From Artocarpus heterophyllus (taxonomy: Eukaryota > Streptophyta > Magnoliopsida > Rosales > Moraceae): a stretch of 64,000 bases of DNA. The position numbers were made by a program, and so were the translations under genes. The notes below the pieces were generated by a model. It made no database searches, had not been told where the DNA came from, and worked only from the letters and a program-made list of their open reading frames with translations. Shown in pieces: positions 48,801-60,317 of the stretch (position 1 is the first letter of the stretch; each line of letters begins with the position of its first letter). The stretch spans positions 26,843,899 through 26,907,898 of the forward strand of contig CM046348.1 of the NCBI GenBank assembly GCA_025403435.1, given 5' to 3'.

Positions 48801-49014
48801 GTAAATAGGTATGTGCTCTTTAGATAGGTACACGTCATAGTAGATTAACAAATTGCTCAAAATAGCTAGATCTTGTAAATACCTTGTAATTTTTAATATA
48901 CACAAATTATTGTATTCAATTAGGGCTTTGATGTAATGGATAAACACATGAGACTGGCCATCCCGTTGGAAATAAAAATTTTTGGAGATTTTTTGTGGAA
49001 AATACCAATTCTCC

Positions 49015-49345
49015 ACAGTAGTTTTTGAGTAAACCGTCATGTAAAAGAAGAGTTGCATGATGGTTTTGTCAAAAACCGTCGTCAAATCCAAGGTTTTCGA
49101 CGATGGTTTTTGACACCCAAGGTTTTCCACGATGATTTTGTCAAAAACTGTCATGAAAACCTAGGGTTCCACGATGGTTTTTGACAAAACCGTCATGCAA
49201 CTCTTCTTTTACACAATGGTTTCCTCAAAAACTGTCATGGAAAATTACTCCATATATCCCCCCTCCCGCCCCGCGCGCCAATTCGTCTGTTACATGACGG
49301 TAACAAATCGTCGTGAAATTTTTCCATGACGGTTATAAACCGTCA
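49015..49345. repeat. 3' subterminal hairpin repeats of CACTA
   Basis: Many copies of the GATGGTTTT-GTCAAAAACCGTC type, alternating in orientation at about 49015-49090, 49100-49200 and 49215-49240. Two shorter copies (CATGACGGTTATAAACCGTCATGG) lie next to the terminus. They are a diverged version of the 5' set. Confidence 0.85.
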
Positions 49346-49369
49346 TGGAATTCTTATTTTGTAGTAGTG
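49345..49369 (-). repeat. Right terminal inverted repeat of CACTA
   Basis: Minus-strand CACTACTACAAAATAAG, followed outside by the ATA target duplication. Confidence 0.85.
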
Positions 49370-49552
49370 ATAGAGGTTACTTGCCTTGTTGCAATATTGA
49401 AGGGAACAAGCAAGTACCGGCTCTAACTCTTAAGAAGAAATGGAAACCAACTACCAAATCCACTATAAAAATCAATATAGATAGAGCGGTTATGAACACC
49501 CTCGATTATGTCGAAATTGGTATGGTTGCTTGGAAAGCAGAGAGTGTGGTTT
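49370..49552 (+). pseudogene. LINE RNase H-like fragment
   Basis: After the CACTA, LINE coding resumes: RKWKPTT-like text, then IKINIDRAV (expected N-V/I-D-G-A of the plant LINE RNase H) and EIGMVAWKAESVVLLEND. It is cut off by the copia 3 LTR at 49553. Confidence 0.75.
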
Positions 49553-50649
49553 TGTTAGAAAATGATATGCAGCAGAATTTTAAAAAAATTTAAATCATTT
49601 TTCAAATAACAAGTTTAACACGCTAAGTACATAAATTAATAATAGATTTTATGTACCTCTTTAGTGAACCGAAAACTATAGAAACTGCAACTAGATAAGA
49701 ACGTCCCGAAAGACCCTTAATCAACTGGTTTTCCTTGCTATTCTCTTTCCATGATCAGAATACGGGTGGTCGCACGTCATACAGTTTCTCCTCCAGTGAC
49801 CACTCCTTCCAACCACTTGAGAAAACCAAGAGCTAAGATTCCAAATGTTGAACAATAGCACTCTGCGAGTTTCAGAGTTTCTCTTACTAGAATACTCTTT
49901 CTATGTTTCTCAAATGATCCAAGGAACAATGAAAAATAGTTTCCTCTATATAGTGGTAGAATTGGTCGAATTTAGGATTAATCCTATAGATTAAGCTTCA
50001 AAATTTGAATCTGAATGAACTTTTGTTCAAAAACATGTCAAAAACGTGTAACAGGATTATCGTAGGCTTGGCCTGCTGAACTAGCGTCATCGACATGTCG
50101 AACTCGACAACCAACGAGCCGATCGAGTGAAAATCTAAAAATCTCAAAATATCTTATTTTACATAGGAATTTTGGATATAAACTCAGTTTTAATTCAAAT
50201 AATCCAATAGAGAAATTATCTGATTAAAACAGTCATATACAAATAATCTCATATCAAATAAAATATTATCCAAGTAATTTAACATGTTTATCTTAAATTA
50301 ATTTACAAAATTAATTTAGCCAATAAACCAACATGAATTATTAAATCTAATCTATCAACTTTTAGCTAATCTAATAATTAACATAAGTCACCAATATAGA
50401 GGAAAAAATGCCGTATCGTTCTAGAAATTATTATGAGCTAGCAAACAGGACCAAATAGACATATATAAATCAAGCACCTATAATTATAAACTAACTTATC
50501 CTAGATACATATACTTTATAATTATCTACTCTAACGTTATTCCACTAAAAGCTTAGAGCTGCACTCTCTAACTATTTAAAATTATTAAGCTCCAATAAGC
50601 TAATCGTCCATGACATATCATAATATGTAACATCCCCATAGGATATTCA
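49553..50649 (-). repeat. LTR part of copia 3, interrupted by gypsy E2
   Basis: Starts TGTTAGAAAATGATATGCAG, the counterpart of TGTTGGAAACAAAGTGCGCAG in copia 2, and remains collinear with that LTR for about 1.1 kb to ACATCCCCATAGGAT. A TATA-like CTATATA (minus strand, near 49945) and a weak GC-motif cluster (50064-50125) are present. The rest of the LTR and the element's body must lie beyond E2 and E3, right of this window. Confidence 0.85.
50064..50125 (-). repeat. Eroded GC-motif cluster in copia 3 LTR
   Basis: Two or three decayed copies: TTGGCCTGCTGAAC, GACATGTCGAACTCG and GAGCCGATCGAG. Recognised mainly because it is in the same LTR position as in copia 2. Confidence 0.6.
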
Positions 50650-50884
50650 TGTAACACCCCCATACAGACGTCACAGATGTTGTTACATTCATTCTTTTTA
50701 CCATTATTTAAGATAAACTATTTGATTGAAACATAATTTGGAATCATACCCCAGGATCCATGTATACTTTTTTTTATCAGTGTTAATAAATTACTTGATT
50801 AAACACATTCTTTAAATAGTTTATCACACCAAATAGTAAAACCATAATTTAAATAAAAACAACACAACATTTAAAATCTACTTG

Positions 50885-51082
50885 CTTAGTTCGGTAGACC
50901 GAGCTTCAGACTTTGGCAGGCAAACTTGATTGGTAGTCTGAACTTCAACCACCGGTAGGCCGTCTGAGGCTCTGCAAAATTGAGTTTTAAAGTTAATAAG
51001 ATGGGCAGGCTGATTTAGGGTAATCCACAGGCCGATATTGACGCCGGTAGACCGACCAATAATGATCGGTAGACCAAACTGC
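50885..51082 (-). repeat. GC-motif cluster B in E2 LTR
   Basis: About seven eroded copies on the plus strand (for example TTCGGTAGACCGAGC, GGCAGGCTGA, CACAGGCCGA, GGTAGACCGACC). Cluster A of this LTR is absent, because the deletion that fused pol to the LTR ends just past it. Confidence 0.75.
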
Positions 51083-53167
51083 CATTAAAAACAAAATTCT
51101 TAATTTAAAACAAGTCTCAATATTTTAAATGTAGAAGACAAATATAAATCCTGTAAAATTATAAAAACATTGTTCCAATCTCCAAAAAAAACTTTTCAAA
51201 TAAACATGCTTAGATAAATAAACGTACTCAAAAAACAAAACATAGTTTATAACTTTTTGAAACTTCTTTGGCATGTTCCGTTTTCAATCCATCATTCTTT
51301 GCTTATTTCACACGCCTATCCTCGCCCTCCACCTAATCCATGATCTTCTTACCCTTATCTGCAGCATGATGTAAAACTGAGTAAGCAAAAGCTTAGTAAG
51401 TACATTTCTATCTCACATCGTAAAACATTTTATGAAAACATCATAACCATAATCATCATCATTATCATCATAAAAGTGTACTAGGCATAGTTTCGTATAG
51501 AACTTATCTTTCATTAACATTAACCATATTAAAAATCTCATTTATTTTATCTTTAGGGGCCCAAGCGTTGCACCATTATCATCATTGTAGGCGCGCCGTC
51601 GTGAGAGGAGAGGGGTAGCTAATCCTAAACCAAATACGACATCATAAACATAAATGTAACATTACATTGGGTGTGCAACACATTTTTTTAGGTGATACAT
51701 GTATACATATTTATACTTTCATACTTTGAAATACATCATCATCTAATAAGCATTACTTTTGATAAATCAAACTTTCATAATAGAACATCAATAACACCAT
51801 CAAAGATTCATCATAGAAATCATCATAAACATGAATTTCAAACTTTTCACAAACCACATCCTGTTGCAGGTGAGAATGTACTTACCTGTTTAGCTTACTC
51901 AACCTCAATTGTAGGTGACGACGCCATGGTCATGATGTGCTCACTCCTTAGTGTGTTCATGTCATACATTCATTTTAAAAAAATTAACATTTATTTGCAT
52001 TTACAGAATCATCCATTACCATAACACATATACACCTCCAATTCAAAAAAAAAAATACATGAACACAAATATCTGCCTGACCTTTACGTATTCCTAATTT
52101 GATAACTCACAATTTGTACACAACTAAGGTATGAGACTTTAAAGGGGCAAAGCGAACACATAAACATAATACCATAATTTTTCGTTGGCCATAAAAATTT
52201 CATTTGATAGTTCAAAAAAGTCACAATTTCATGTCACAAAATCTACCAGCGGGAACAAAACAGTAAGCAGTCCATACTTACATTCGTAAAATAAATTATC
52301 TATATCCTAAAATAATTTTATAAAAATAGTACATATAATAGACACTTAAAAATACAACATAGCCGAAAATGACCATTAAATAAATTCAATACAATCCAAA
52401 ACGTGTATTTGAATTCAAAGACAAAAATGACTTTAAACAAATTAGGCAGTGAGTTACATGCAATCATCATTCTCAAACAATCTAAATAAATTTATTTAGA
52501 CCCTAAAATTCATATGAAAACTTATTAACATGTAATTATAGAAGCACAAAAAGTTTCATCACCCAATAAATTCATTTAGTCATACAAAACATCACACAAC
52601 ACAAATCCAAACAATCCATTGATAAAGCAGTCTCATAACCTAGTCTAAATGAAAATTCAATAACACAAAATATTCATCGAATCATCACCAAACTTTCCAG
52701 TCCATAACTTAACATATGCAAGAACATATTTGTAAAATTTCGTGGGAAATGACATTCATTTGCATTATGAACAAAACCTATATTTTTGTGCAACACAACC
52801 AATCAGCAACAATTTTCTATGAGTGGCAGAGAGAAGAAAATTTATATCTCAGCATAGAAAAATCCAATAAACGTGAAATTTGGAGGAACATCACATAACA
52901 CATACATGAATAATATATTAAAATTTCAGGGCAAATAGAAATTCCTAGGAAAAGTTATAGTAGTTAGATTACAGGTGAACATTACATTTCAAAAACATCG
53001 AGAACGAGTTCTTACCTTAAAACAAATTCTTCTCAATTTCCCTTCGAATTCGCCCAAGGAAAATCCAATATTTCTTCCTATTGTTTGTAGGGGAATAATG
53101 GAGAGTGGAAGGAGAAGAAAATGTGGAGAAGGAAGAAGAAAAAAAAAAGTCTGAGAGAATATTTCTG

Positions 53168-53206
53168 TGAGAGAGAGAGAGAGAGTGTGTAAGAGAGAGA
53201 GAGAGA
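53168..53206. repeat. (GA)n microsatellite in E2 LTR
   Basis: GAGAGAGAGAGA runs split by GTGTGTAA. Corresponds to the CT-rich stretch of the other gypsy LTRs. Confidence 0.8.
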
Positions 53207-53540
53207 GTGAAATTATGATGAAAAAAATGAGAATGGCATAAAAGGAGAAGTTATTCTTCTCTATAATATCAGAAATTTTTTGACTAAATTTGTGGTAGAT
53301 TCGTGTGGGATAGGAGAGAAATAAAGGAAAGTCAAATTGATTAAGCTCCACTTACCATATTTCAACTTTCAAAAATAGGAAACCATATCAAATAATTCAA
53401 TCATCATTAAAAGTCAAATATTTTATTACCAAAATTAAGGAAACAGAACACAAATATGCTAATCACTGACAATTTATCATCCAATTATGTCCGATCATAA
53501 ATGTCAAAATTTTGGGAGGTTTTTGCTGATTGCTGGTCAT

Positions 53541-56130
53541 TGCTCCTTTCATTGGTGCAACCTTTAAGAAAACTAAGTCACCTTCAGTGAATTCTAAGGG
53601 TCTTTTCCTTTTATCAGCATAACTTTTTTGTTGGCTTTGAGCAGTCTCTATTCTTCTCCCTATCAACTTTATCATCTCAGAGGTTTCATTAACAAAATCG
53701 GTCCTTTTATCGTCAACGCTTCCCATTAACTTCTTTTCACCAGCTTCATGCCAACATATAGGTGACCTACATTTTCGCCCATACAGGGCCTTATAAGTTG
53801 CCATTCTAATCATCGCCTGATAGCTGTTGTTGTAACCAAATTTTGCTAATGGTAACACTTTACACCAGCTGGTCTTGAACTCGAAGGTATAGGCCCATAG
53901 CATATCTTCTAATATCAAGTTTGTCCTCTTTGTTTGGCCATCTGTCTGAGGATGGAAAGCTGTACTAAAGTGCAACTTAGTCCCCATTGCAGTCTATACA
54001 CTTTTCTAGAACTTGGACTTGAGCTTGCCGTCACGATAAAAAATGATAGACTTATGGATTCCATGAAGTTGCACGATTTCCTTGACATAGAGTTCCGCTA
54101 ACCGCTCCATAGAGTAAGTGATCTTGATAGGAATGAAATGTGCAATCTTCGTCAATTGTTCAACAACAACCCAAATAGCATCATAACCATTCATAGTTCT
54201 GGGCAAACTGGTAATGAAATCCATTGCAATATCCTCCCATTTCCATTTCGATATCTAGATTGACTGTAAATCACCGCCAGGTCTTTGGTGTTTAGCTTTG
54301 ACTTGTTGGCATGTCAAGTATTTCTTCACATACATTGCAATGTCATGTTTCATCCCAAACCACCAAAAGCTGTCCCTTAGATCGTTGTATATCTTTGTTG
54401 CACCTGGATGAATTGAATAAAGAGTGTCATGAATTTCTGTTAAGATTCTTTCCCTTAAGCTATCAACGTTAGGAATAGATAAACAGTCCTTGAGGTATAG
54501 AGTTCCATCATTCGCAATACGAAACTCTTCACATTTTCCTTCCTTAATTTCTTACTTAATCCTCATGAAGCTTACATCTTCATCTTGCTTACTCTGAATC
54601 TCATCAAACAGCGTTGGAGCAAGAATGAGTGCTGAAAGCTACCCTGTTATGAGTTTCAAACTGAAGTCCAGAATTTTTTTCCTTAAAGGTTGAGACATTG
54701 TTTGAAATGATATCAACGTGGTAGCAGTCTTCCTACTAAGAGCATCAGCTAATCGATTAGCCTTTCTTGGATGATAAAGGATTTTACAATCATAATCCTT
54801 CACAAATTCTAACCATCTTCGTTGTTTCATGTTCAAGTCCTTTTGAGTGAAGAAGTACTTTAAACTTTGATGATCAATGAAGATCTTGCATTGGACCCTA
54901 GACAAATAATGTCTCCATATTTTTAGTGCAAAAACAACGGCCGCTAGCTTGAGGTTATGCGTAGGATAGTTCTTTTCATAATCCTTTAGTTGTCTTGATG
55001 CGTAACCGATCACTCTGTTATTCTGCATCAAGACAGCACCAAGGCCCATCTTAAAAGCATCACTGTAAATTAAAAATCCATCGCTCCCTTCAAGAATGGC
55101 CAATATTGGAGCTATAGTTAACCTTTTCTTCAGTTCTTGGAAACTTTTCTCACATGGATCTGGATCCATTCAAACTTCTTTCCTTTGTGGGTTATATTTG
55201 TAAGAGGTGCTGCTACCCTGGAGAAGTCTTCCATGAATCTTTGGTAATAACTAGCTAGGCCCAAGAAGCTTCTTATCTCACTTGCATTCGTCGGTTGTTT
55301 TCAGTTGAGAACAGCCTCTACTTTAGCAGGATCTACCATTATCCTTTCCTTTGATACCACATCCCCAGAAACGACACTCTATCGAGCCAGAACTCACACT
55401 TAGAGTATTCTGCATACAACTTGTGTCTCCGTAATGTCTCCAACACAATTCTCAAATGCTTAGCGTGTTCTTCTCGACACTTCAAATAAACAAGGATATC
55501 ATCGATAAACACAACAAGAAATTTGTTGAGAAAATCCTTGAATACTCGATTCATCAGGTCCATGAAGGTTGCAGGTGCATTTGTTAGACCGAAAGGCATA
55601 ACCACAAATTCATAGTGACCATACCTTGATCTAAAGGCTATTTTTGGGATGTCTCCTCCCTTGATCTTTAACCGATGATATCTTGATAGTAGATCAATCT
55701 TTGAGAACACAGATCCACCCTTTAGTTGATCAAACAAGTCATCGATTTGAGGCAACGGGTACTTGTTCTTGATCATCACCCTGTTCAGCTCTCTATAGTC
55801 GATGCTGAGTCTCATAAATCCATCCTTCTTCTTGACAAATAAGACTGGAGTTCCCCTTGGCGAGTGGCTAGGCCTGATGAAGCCTTTGTCAAGCAGTGCC
55901 TTTAATTGAGAATGAAGCTCCTTCAACTCAGCTGGGGCCATTATATAAGGTGCCTTTGAAATCGGGTCGGTGCCTAGAGCGAGCTCTATCCTGAATTCAA
56001 TTTCTCTATCAGGGGGTAAGCTTGACAGATCATCTAGAAACACATCTAGAAATTCTCGTACCACTACCACATCCTCAATCCTTGTCTTTTCTTCTTTACT
56101 TTTGTCCACAACGTTTGCCAAGTAACCCAT
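53541..56130 (-). pseudogene. Decayed gypsy pol (E2): RT - RNase H - integrase
   Basis: Reading from 56130 downwards: end of the protease linker ([10 protein letters not shown]), then RT ([14 protein letters not shown], DYRELNR, FSKIDLL, catalytic FIDDILVY near 55500). RNase H follows ([15 protein letters not shown] near 55060, DALSRK), the integrase zinc region (about 54270-54420), the DDE core (VVVEQLTK, FYRDGK, then TKRTNLI) and the C-terminus up to LVFLKVAPMKGA. Frames break near 55340, 55170, 54650, 54600, 54230 and 53990. The last ~430 bp of pol are deleted, with pol running directly into LTR sequence. At the 56130 end it is cut by E3. Confidence 0.9.
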
Positions 56131-56339
56131 TGTAACACTTGCCAATTTCATGTAACGTATGAGTAATGACGTTATGATATTTCTGTAATGATATATGATA
56201 TATATATATTGGCACTAATCATTTTTATTTTAAGTATTATGACAGGTAACGATCACGTGAAAATGATGTGCTCAAGTGTTCAAGTGTTCATGACATTTAC
56301 GTAGTATGGTTAACTTTTTAATTAATTTTTTATATGGCA

Positions 56340-56450
56340 ATTGGCAGGCCGAACCTTCAAGTTTGGTAGGCTGAATTGTCCTCATGGAATGGCAGGCCGA
56401 TGCAATTTCATCAGCATGCCAGACTTTATGCCTTCGGCAGGCCGAAGACT
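56340..56450 (+). repeat. GC-motif cluster A in E3 LTR
   Basis: Four to five copies: GGCAGGCCGAACC, GTTTGGTAGGCTGAA, GGCAGGCCGA, AGCATGCCAGAC and TTCGGCAGGCCGAAG. Same LTR position as cluster A of E1. Confidence 0.85.
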
Positions 56451-58854
56451 GCTGACAAGCAGTCAGCAGAAATCTCTCCCAAAATTTGTGAAAAGGATGA
56501 TTATGTGATTGGATAAAAGTGAATGATTAATTATGATTGATTGGCATATTTTTGGCTTGATTTCTTATTTTAGGAAATTGAATGTTTGACTTTCATTGAT
56601 GATTGGTTTAATTGATAAGGTTTCCTATTTTGAAAGCTTGAAATATGGTTAGTGAAGCTAAATTAGTTGACTCTCCCTCAATTCTCTCCATTATCCCATG
56701 AAAAATGCACCATTTTTCTTCAGAATTTCTGCTACCAATTTAGGGAGTATTGACCTCTCATAACATTCTCCTTATTCACGTGAAAAAAAAATATTTTTCT
56801 ACCCATTTTTTTTCTCTTCTCCTCTTCTTCTCTTCTCCACAAATTTCTTCCTTCACTCTTTTCTATTTTCTTGAAAATACTTAAAGAAATATTGAAATTT
56901 TGTTGGGGTTTACTCAAGGAGGTTTGAGAAGAAATTTGTTTAAGGTAAGAACTCATTTTTTTGGTATTTTTGAAATGTATGTCTCCTCCTTAATCTGACT
57001 GCCATAACTTTGCCTAGGAATTTTCTTTTGCTTTGAAATTTTAGTATGATGTTCATATATGTGTTACGTGATAATTCTCTAAATTTCACATTATTTTGAT
57101 TTTTCTACAATAAAATATGAATTTTCTTCTCTGTCACTCAAAGTAAATTATTGCTATTTGGTTGTGTTGCACAAATACATGGGTTTTGAGCATAATGCAA
57201 ATGAGTGTTATTTTGCGCAAAATTTGGCAAATAAGTTTATCATATGTTAAATTATGGAATGAAAAGTTTGGTGATGATTTGATGAAAATTCTAAGTGTTA
57301 TTAAATTTTCATTGAGACTAGATTATGAGACTGCTTTGTTAGTAAATTGTTGGACTCCTTGTTGTGTGATGTTTTTGTATGATTAAATGATTTTATTTGA
57401 TGACAAGAATTTTTGTGGTACTGTATTTGTATGTTAATTTGATGTCATATGAATTTTGAGGTCTAAATAAATTTATTTTAATTGATTAAGAATGATTATC
57501 GCATGTAATTCACTAACCAAATTGTTTATAGTTGTTTTTGTCTCTAAATTCAAACACACGTTTTGGATTGTGTGGAATTTATATAAAGGTGATTTTTAGA
57601 TATGTTGCAGTTCTTGGTGTCTATTGCATGCAAGATTTTTATGGAATTATTTTGGGCTATAAATAATTTATTATGTGAATGGAAGTAGGTACTACTCACT
57701 GTGTTATTATTGCTGGCAAATTTTGTGTTGAATATTGCATGACTTGTTTTGGATAACAAATGAAAAATTGTGGTGATAGGTTTATATGTTAACTTTGCCC
57801 CTGCCAAGTTTGGTACTGGAATTGTACATGAATTATGTGTTATTGAGTTTTGATTACATAAAGGTTAGGCAGAAAATTTTATTTTTGTATTTCTTGAATT
57901 AGAGTTGTAGATGTATTATGGAAATGGAAGATGTTATATGATAATGAATAATTCTTTGAATTAAATGTTAATTGTTATTTTAAATGAATGTATGACATGA
58001 ACACACTAAGGGCAAGCACATCGAGACTACGACGACATCACCTGCAAAATTAAGGTTAAGTAAGCTACACAAGTAAGTACATGCTCACCTACAACATGAT
58101 GTGGTTTATGAAAAGTTTGAAATCTATGTTCATGATGGTTTTATAATGATTTCCACAATGGTTATGCATGATGTTTTGCTATAAAAGTCTGATGTTTAAA
58201 GTTTATGCATGTTTCGATGATGATGCCTTTCAAAACATATAAGTATACATTTATGTACATATTTATGTATCACCTAAATAAGTGTTACATACCCATGTTT
58301 ATGTTATGTTATGATGTCATGTTTAGTTTAGGATTAACTACCCTTCTCCTCTCATGACGGCGCGCCTATATTGATGTTATGATGCAACACATGGGCCGTT
58401 AAGATAAAACGAACAAAGTTTTAATATAGATAATGTGATGAAAGATATGTGCCTTATGAAAGAGTGCTTGGTGCACTATTATGATAATGCCTATAATGAT
58501 GATGCTCATAAAATGTTTTTAAGTTGTGAGATATAAATGTGCTTTCTAAGATTTATCTTATTCAGTTTTATATCATGATACAGATAAGGGTAAGAAGATA
58601 ATGGAATAGGTGGAGGGCAAGGAAAGGCGTGTGAGCTTTGTAGGATGAATTGAAAACGAGAGAACGCCAAGTAAAAAATTATAAGTTTATGTCTATGTTT
58701 GTTTTCTGAGTATGTTAGCTATCTGAGTATGTTTATTTAAATTTATTTGATTTGAACTATGACTCTTTAAATTATATAGTATTATCTTTTGTCTTCCGCA
58801 GTTGAAATATTGAGAATAGTTTTAAATTAAGAATTTTTCTTTGTTTTTAAACAA

Positions 58855-59012
58855 CAGTTCGGCCTGCCGAACATTATTGGTCGGCCTGCTGAACTTAGCA
58901 AATTTAAAACCTCGGATGTACAAAGCCTCGAGCGGCCCGTCGGTGGCTGAGTTTCGGTCTGCCGGTCAGGTTCGGCCTATCGAAGTCTGAGGTTCGGCCT
59001 GTCAAACCTTGA
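58855..59012 (+). repeat. GC-motif cluster B in E3 LTR
   Basis: About six copies, led by the full inverted repeat GTTCGGC-CT-GCCGAAC at 58858-58873, then TCGGCCTGCTGAAC, GCGGCCCGTCGG, TCGGTCTGCCGG, TTCGGCCTATCGAAG and TTCGGCCTGTCAAAC. Opposite in orientation to cluster A. Confidence 0.85.
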
Positions 59013-59245
59013 GAGCAAATTTTAAAATGTTGTGTCGTTTTCATTTTAATTATGGTTTTATTATTTGGTATATTTAACTATTTAAAGAATGCTTATAATC
59101 ATGCAATTTATAAAAAAAATAATGTATGCATGGATTCTATGGTAGGTTTCCAAATTATGTTTTTATCAAATAGTTTATCTTATATAATGATAATAGGAAT
59201 GAATGTAACGACATCTATGACATCCGTAAGGGGGCATTATAGCTT

Positions 59246-59257
59246 TGGTATCAGTGC
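59246..59257 (+). other. Primer binding site (tRNA-iMet) of E3
   Basis: TGGTATCAGTGC differs at one base from the exact initiator-Met tRNA complement TGGTATCAGAGC. It lies five bases after the LTR. Confidence 0.88.
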
Positions 59258-59460
59258 GAATTCTGTTTTCAATTCATATCATCACACGTCAGTCCAAGTC
59301 CTCCAAGTAAGTATATTTTTTTTAAGTTAATTATTAAGGATACAAGTATGATGATAAGTATAAGATTTAGTTGCCTAATGATTAATGCCCTAGTATTGAA
59401 AACTTGTCTCATAAATTGGAAGATTATTCTTAAGCTCCTAATTCTTTTAGGAAATCGACA

Positions 59461-60285
59461 ATGGATGGCCACAGAAGAATGCAAACCCGTACCCAGACCA
59501 ATGAAAGGTTGATGACCATGATCGTTGATCTGCAAAGGCAACTCAAGGAATAGAGAAGGGAAATTACAGAGCTGAGGGCCAATGGTCATGACGACGAACG
59601 ATAAGGCAATGACGTGCTGCCTCCTCCTCCTCTTCAGCCACAAGTAAATGAAGTCCCGGCTAATGTTGTTGAACCTAGAGTAGCCTATCAGGAACCGCTC
59701 TTAGTCAGATGGAAGAGGGTTAAGCCGATGGATTTTGAAGGATCTAAGGATCCACTTGTTGCTCAAGGATGGTTAAAGACAATTGAGGCCACTTTGAGAC
59801 TCATGGGCTTCACGGACAATGAGAAGGTTCTTTGTGCTTCGTACTGTCTTACCATGGAGGCCAGGATTTGGTGGGATGGAATAGAATAAAGCAGAAATGT
59901 TGACGAAATGACATGGGATGACTTTGTTCATGAGTCCAACACGAAGTTCTTCCATATGAACATTACCAGGAAACATTACAATGAGTTTAAGAACCTACAC
60001 CAAAGAGACATGTCGGTAACAGATGTGGTGGCAAAATTCGATCAGCTAGCTTGCCTTTGTCCAGGGATGGTTACTGATGAGAATGAAAGGATTAGATGAT
60101 TGATTAAAGTTCTCAGGCCTGAGATTACTACAATTGTTGATGGAACAAGTCTACCTAGAAGCCAAGAGTAGGTTGTTATGAGGGCCCAACGTGTTGAGTT
60201 CTGCCTGTCGAAGCTAAGAAGAAATCAGCCTTAGTCAGGTCAGCCAGCCAATAATGCAAACACCCAGAACCGCCCTCCACACCAG

Positions 60286-60317
<32 letters not shown>

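Larger units (their letters stand above)
40464..49369 (+). mobile_element. Complete CACTA (En/Spm) DNA transposon, 8.9 kb
   Basis: Begins CACTATAAGAAAT and ends in the reverse complement of CACTACTACAAAATAAG, flanked on both sides by ATA (40461-40463 and 49370-49372), the 3-bp target duplication of the superfamily. Subterminal inverted motifs with the AAAACCGTCGTGG core fill both ends. It carries a TNP2-like transposase gene (41196-44396) and a second gene combining TNP1-like and Ulp1-like parts (46128-48800). Both are broken, so it is no longer autonomous. It lies within LINE sequence. Confidence 0.95.
35813..49552 (+). mobile_element. L1-type LINE, split by three insertions
   Basis: Pieces at 35813-36555, 38657-40463 and 49370-49552 read in LINE order (ORF1 tail and endonuclease start; reverse transcriptase and zinc-knuckle region; RNase H start) on the same strand. 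The gaps hold an Athila/Tat-type LTR segment, a CACTA transposon and, at the right end, copia 3. The CACTA insertion left a clean 3-bp duplication inside LINE sequence. The LINE itself is old, with many stops and frameshifts. Confidence 0.82.
50650..53540 (-). repeat. 3' LTR of gypsy E2, lacking its first ~350 bp
   Basis: In element sense it ends TGTTACA at 50650 and aligns with the E1 and E3 LTRs back to the block CAGCAATCAGCAAAAACC at about 53530. In E1 the matching block lies about 360 bp inside the LTR, just after cluster A. At 53540 it is fused to pol. A (GA)n run lies at 53168-53206. Confidence 0.85.
50650..56130 (-). mobile_element. Ty3-gypsy element E2 (Tekay/Del-like), minus strand, interrupted and deleted
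   Basis: Carries a 3' LTR (truncated at its own 5' end) and pol from the protease-RT junction to integrase C-terminus. The left end TGTAACA at 50650 is preceded by ATTCA, a candidate target duplication within the copia 3 LTR. The right end at 56130 is not an element boundary: coding sequence is cut by the E3 LTR. Gag, protease and the 5' LTR should resume after E3. Confidence 0.88.
56131..59241 (+). repeat. 5' LTR of gypsy E3 (3111 bp)
   Basis: Starts TGTAACACTTGCC, matching E1 (TGTAACACCTGCC), and ends near 59241 (GGGGCATTATA) five bases before the primer site. Contains clusters A and B of the GC motif and the same internal blocks as E1 (57990-58100 and 58320-58380). Confidence 0.9.

Noticed and set aside
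53160..53210. GA-repeat as a regulatory GAGA element
   Set aside because: Position and composition match the CT-rich stretch of the other gypsy LTRs. A plain microsatellite is sufficient.
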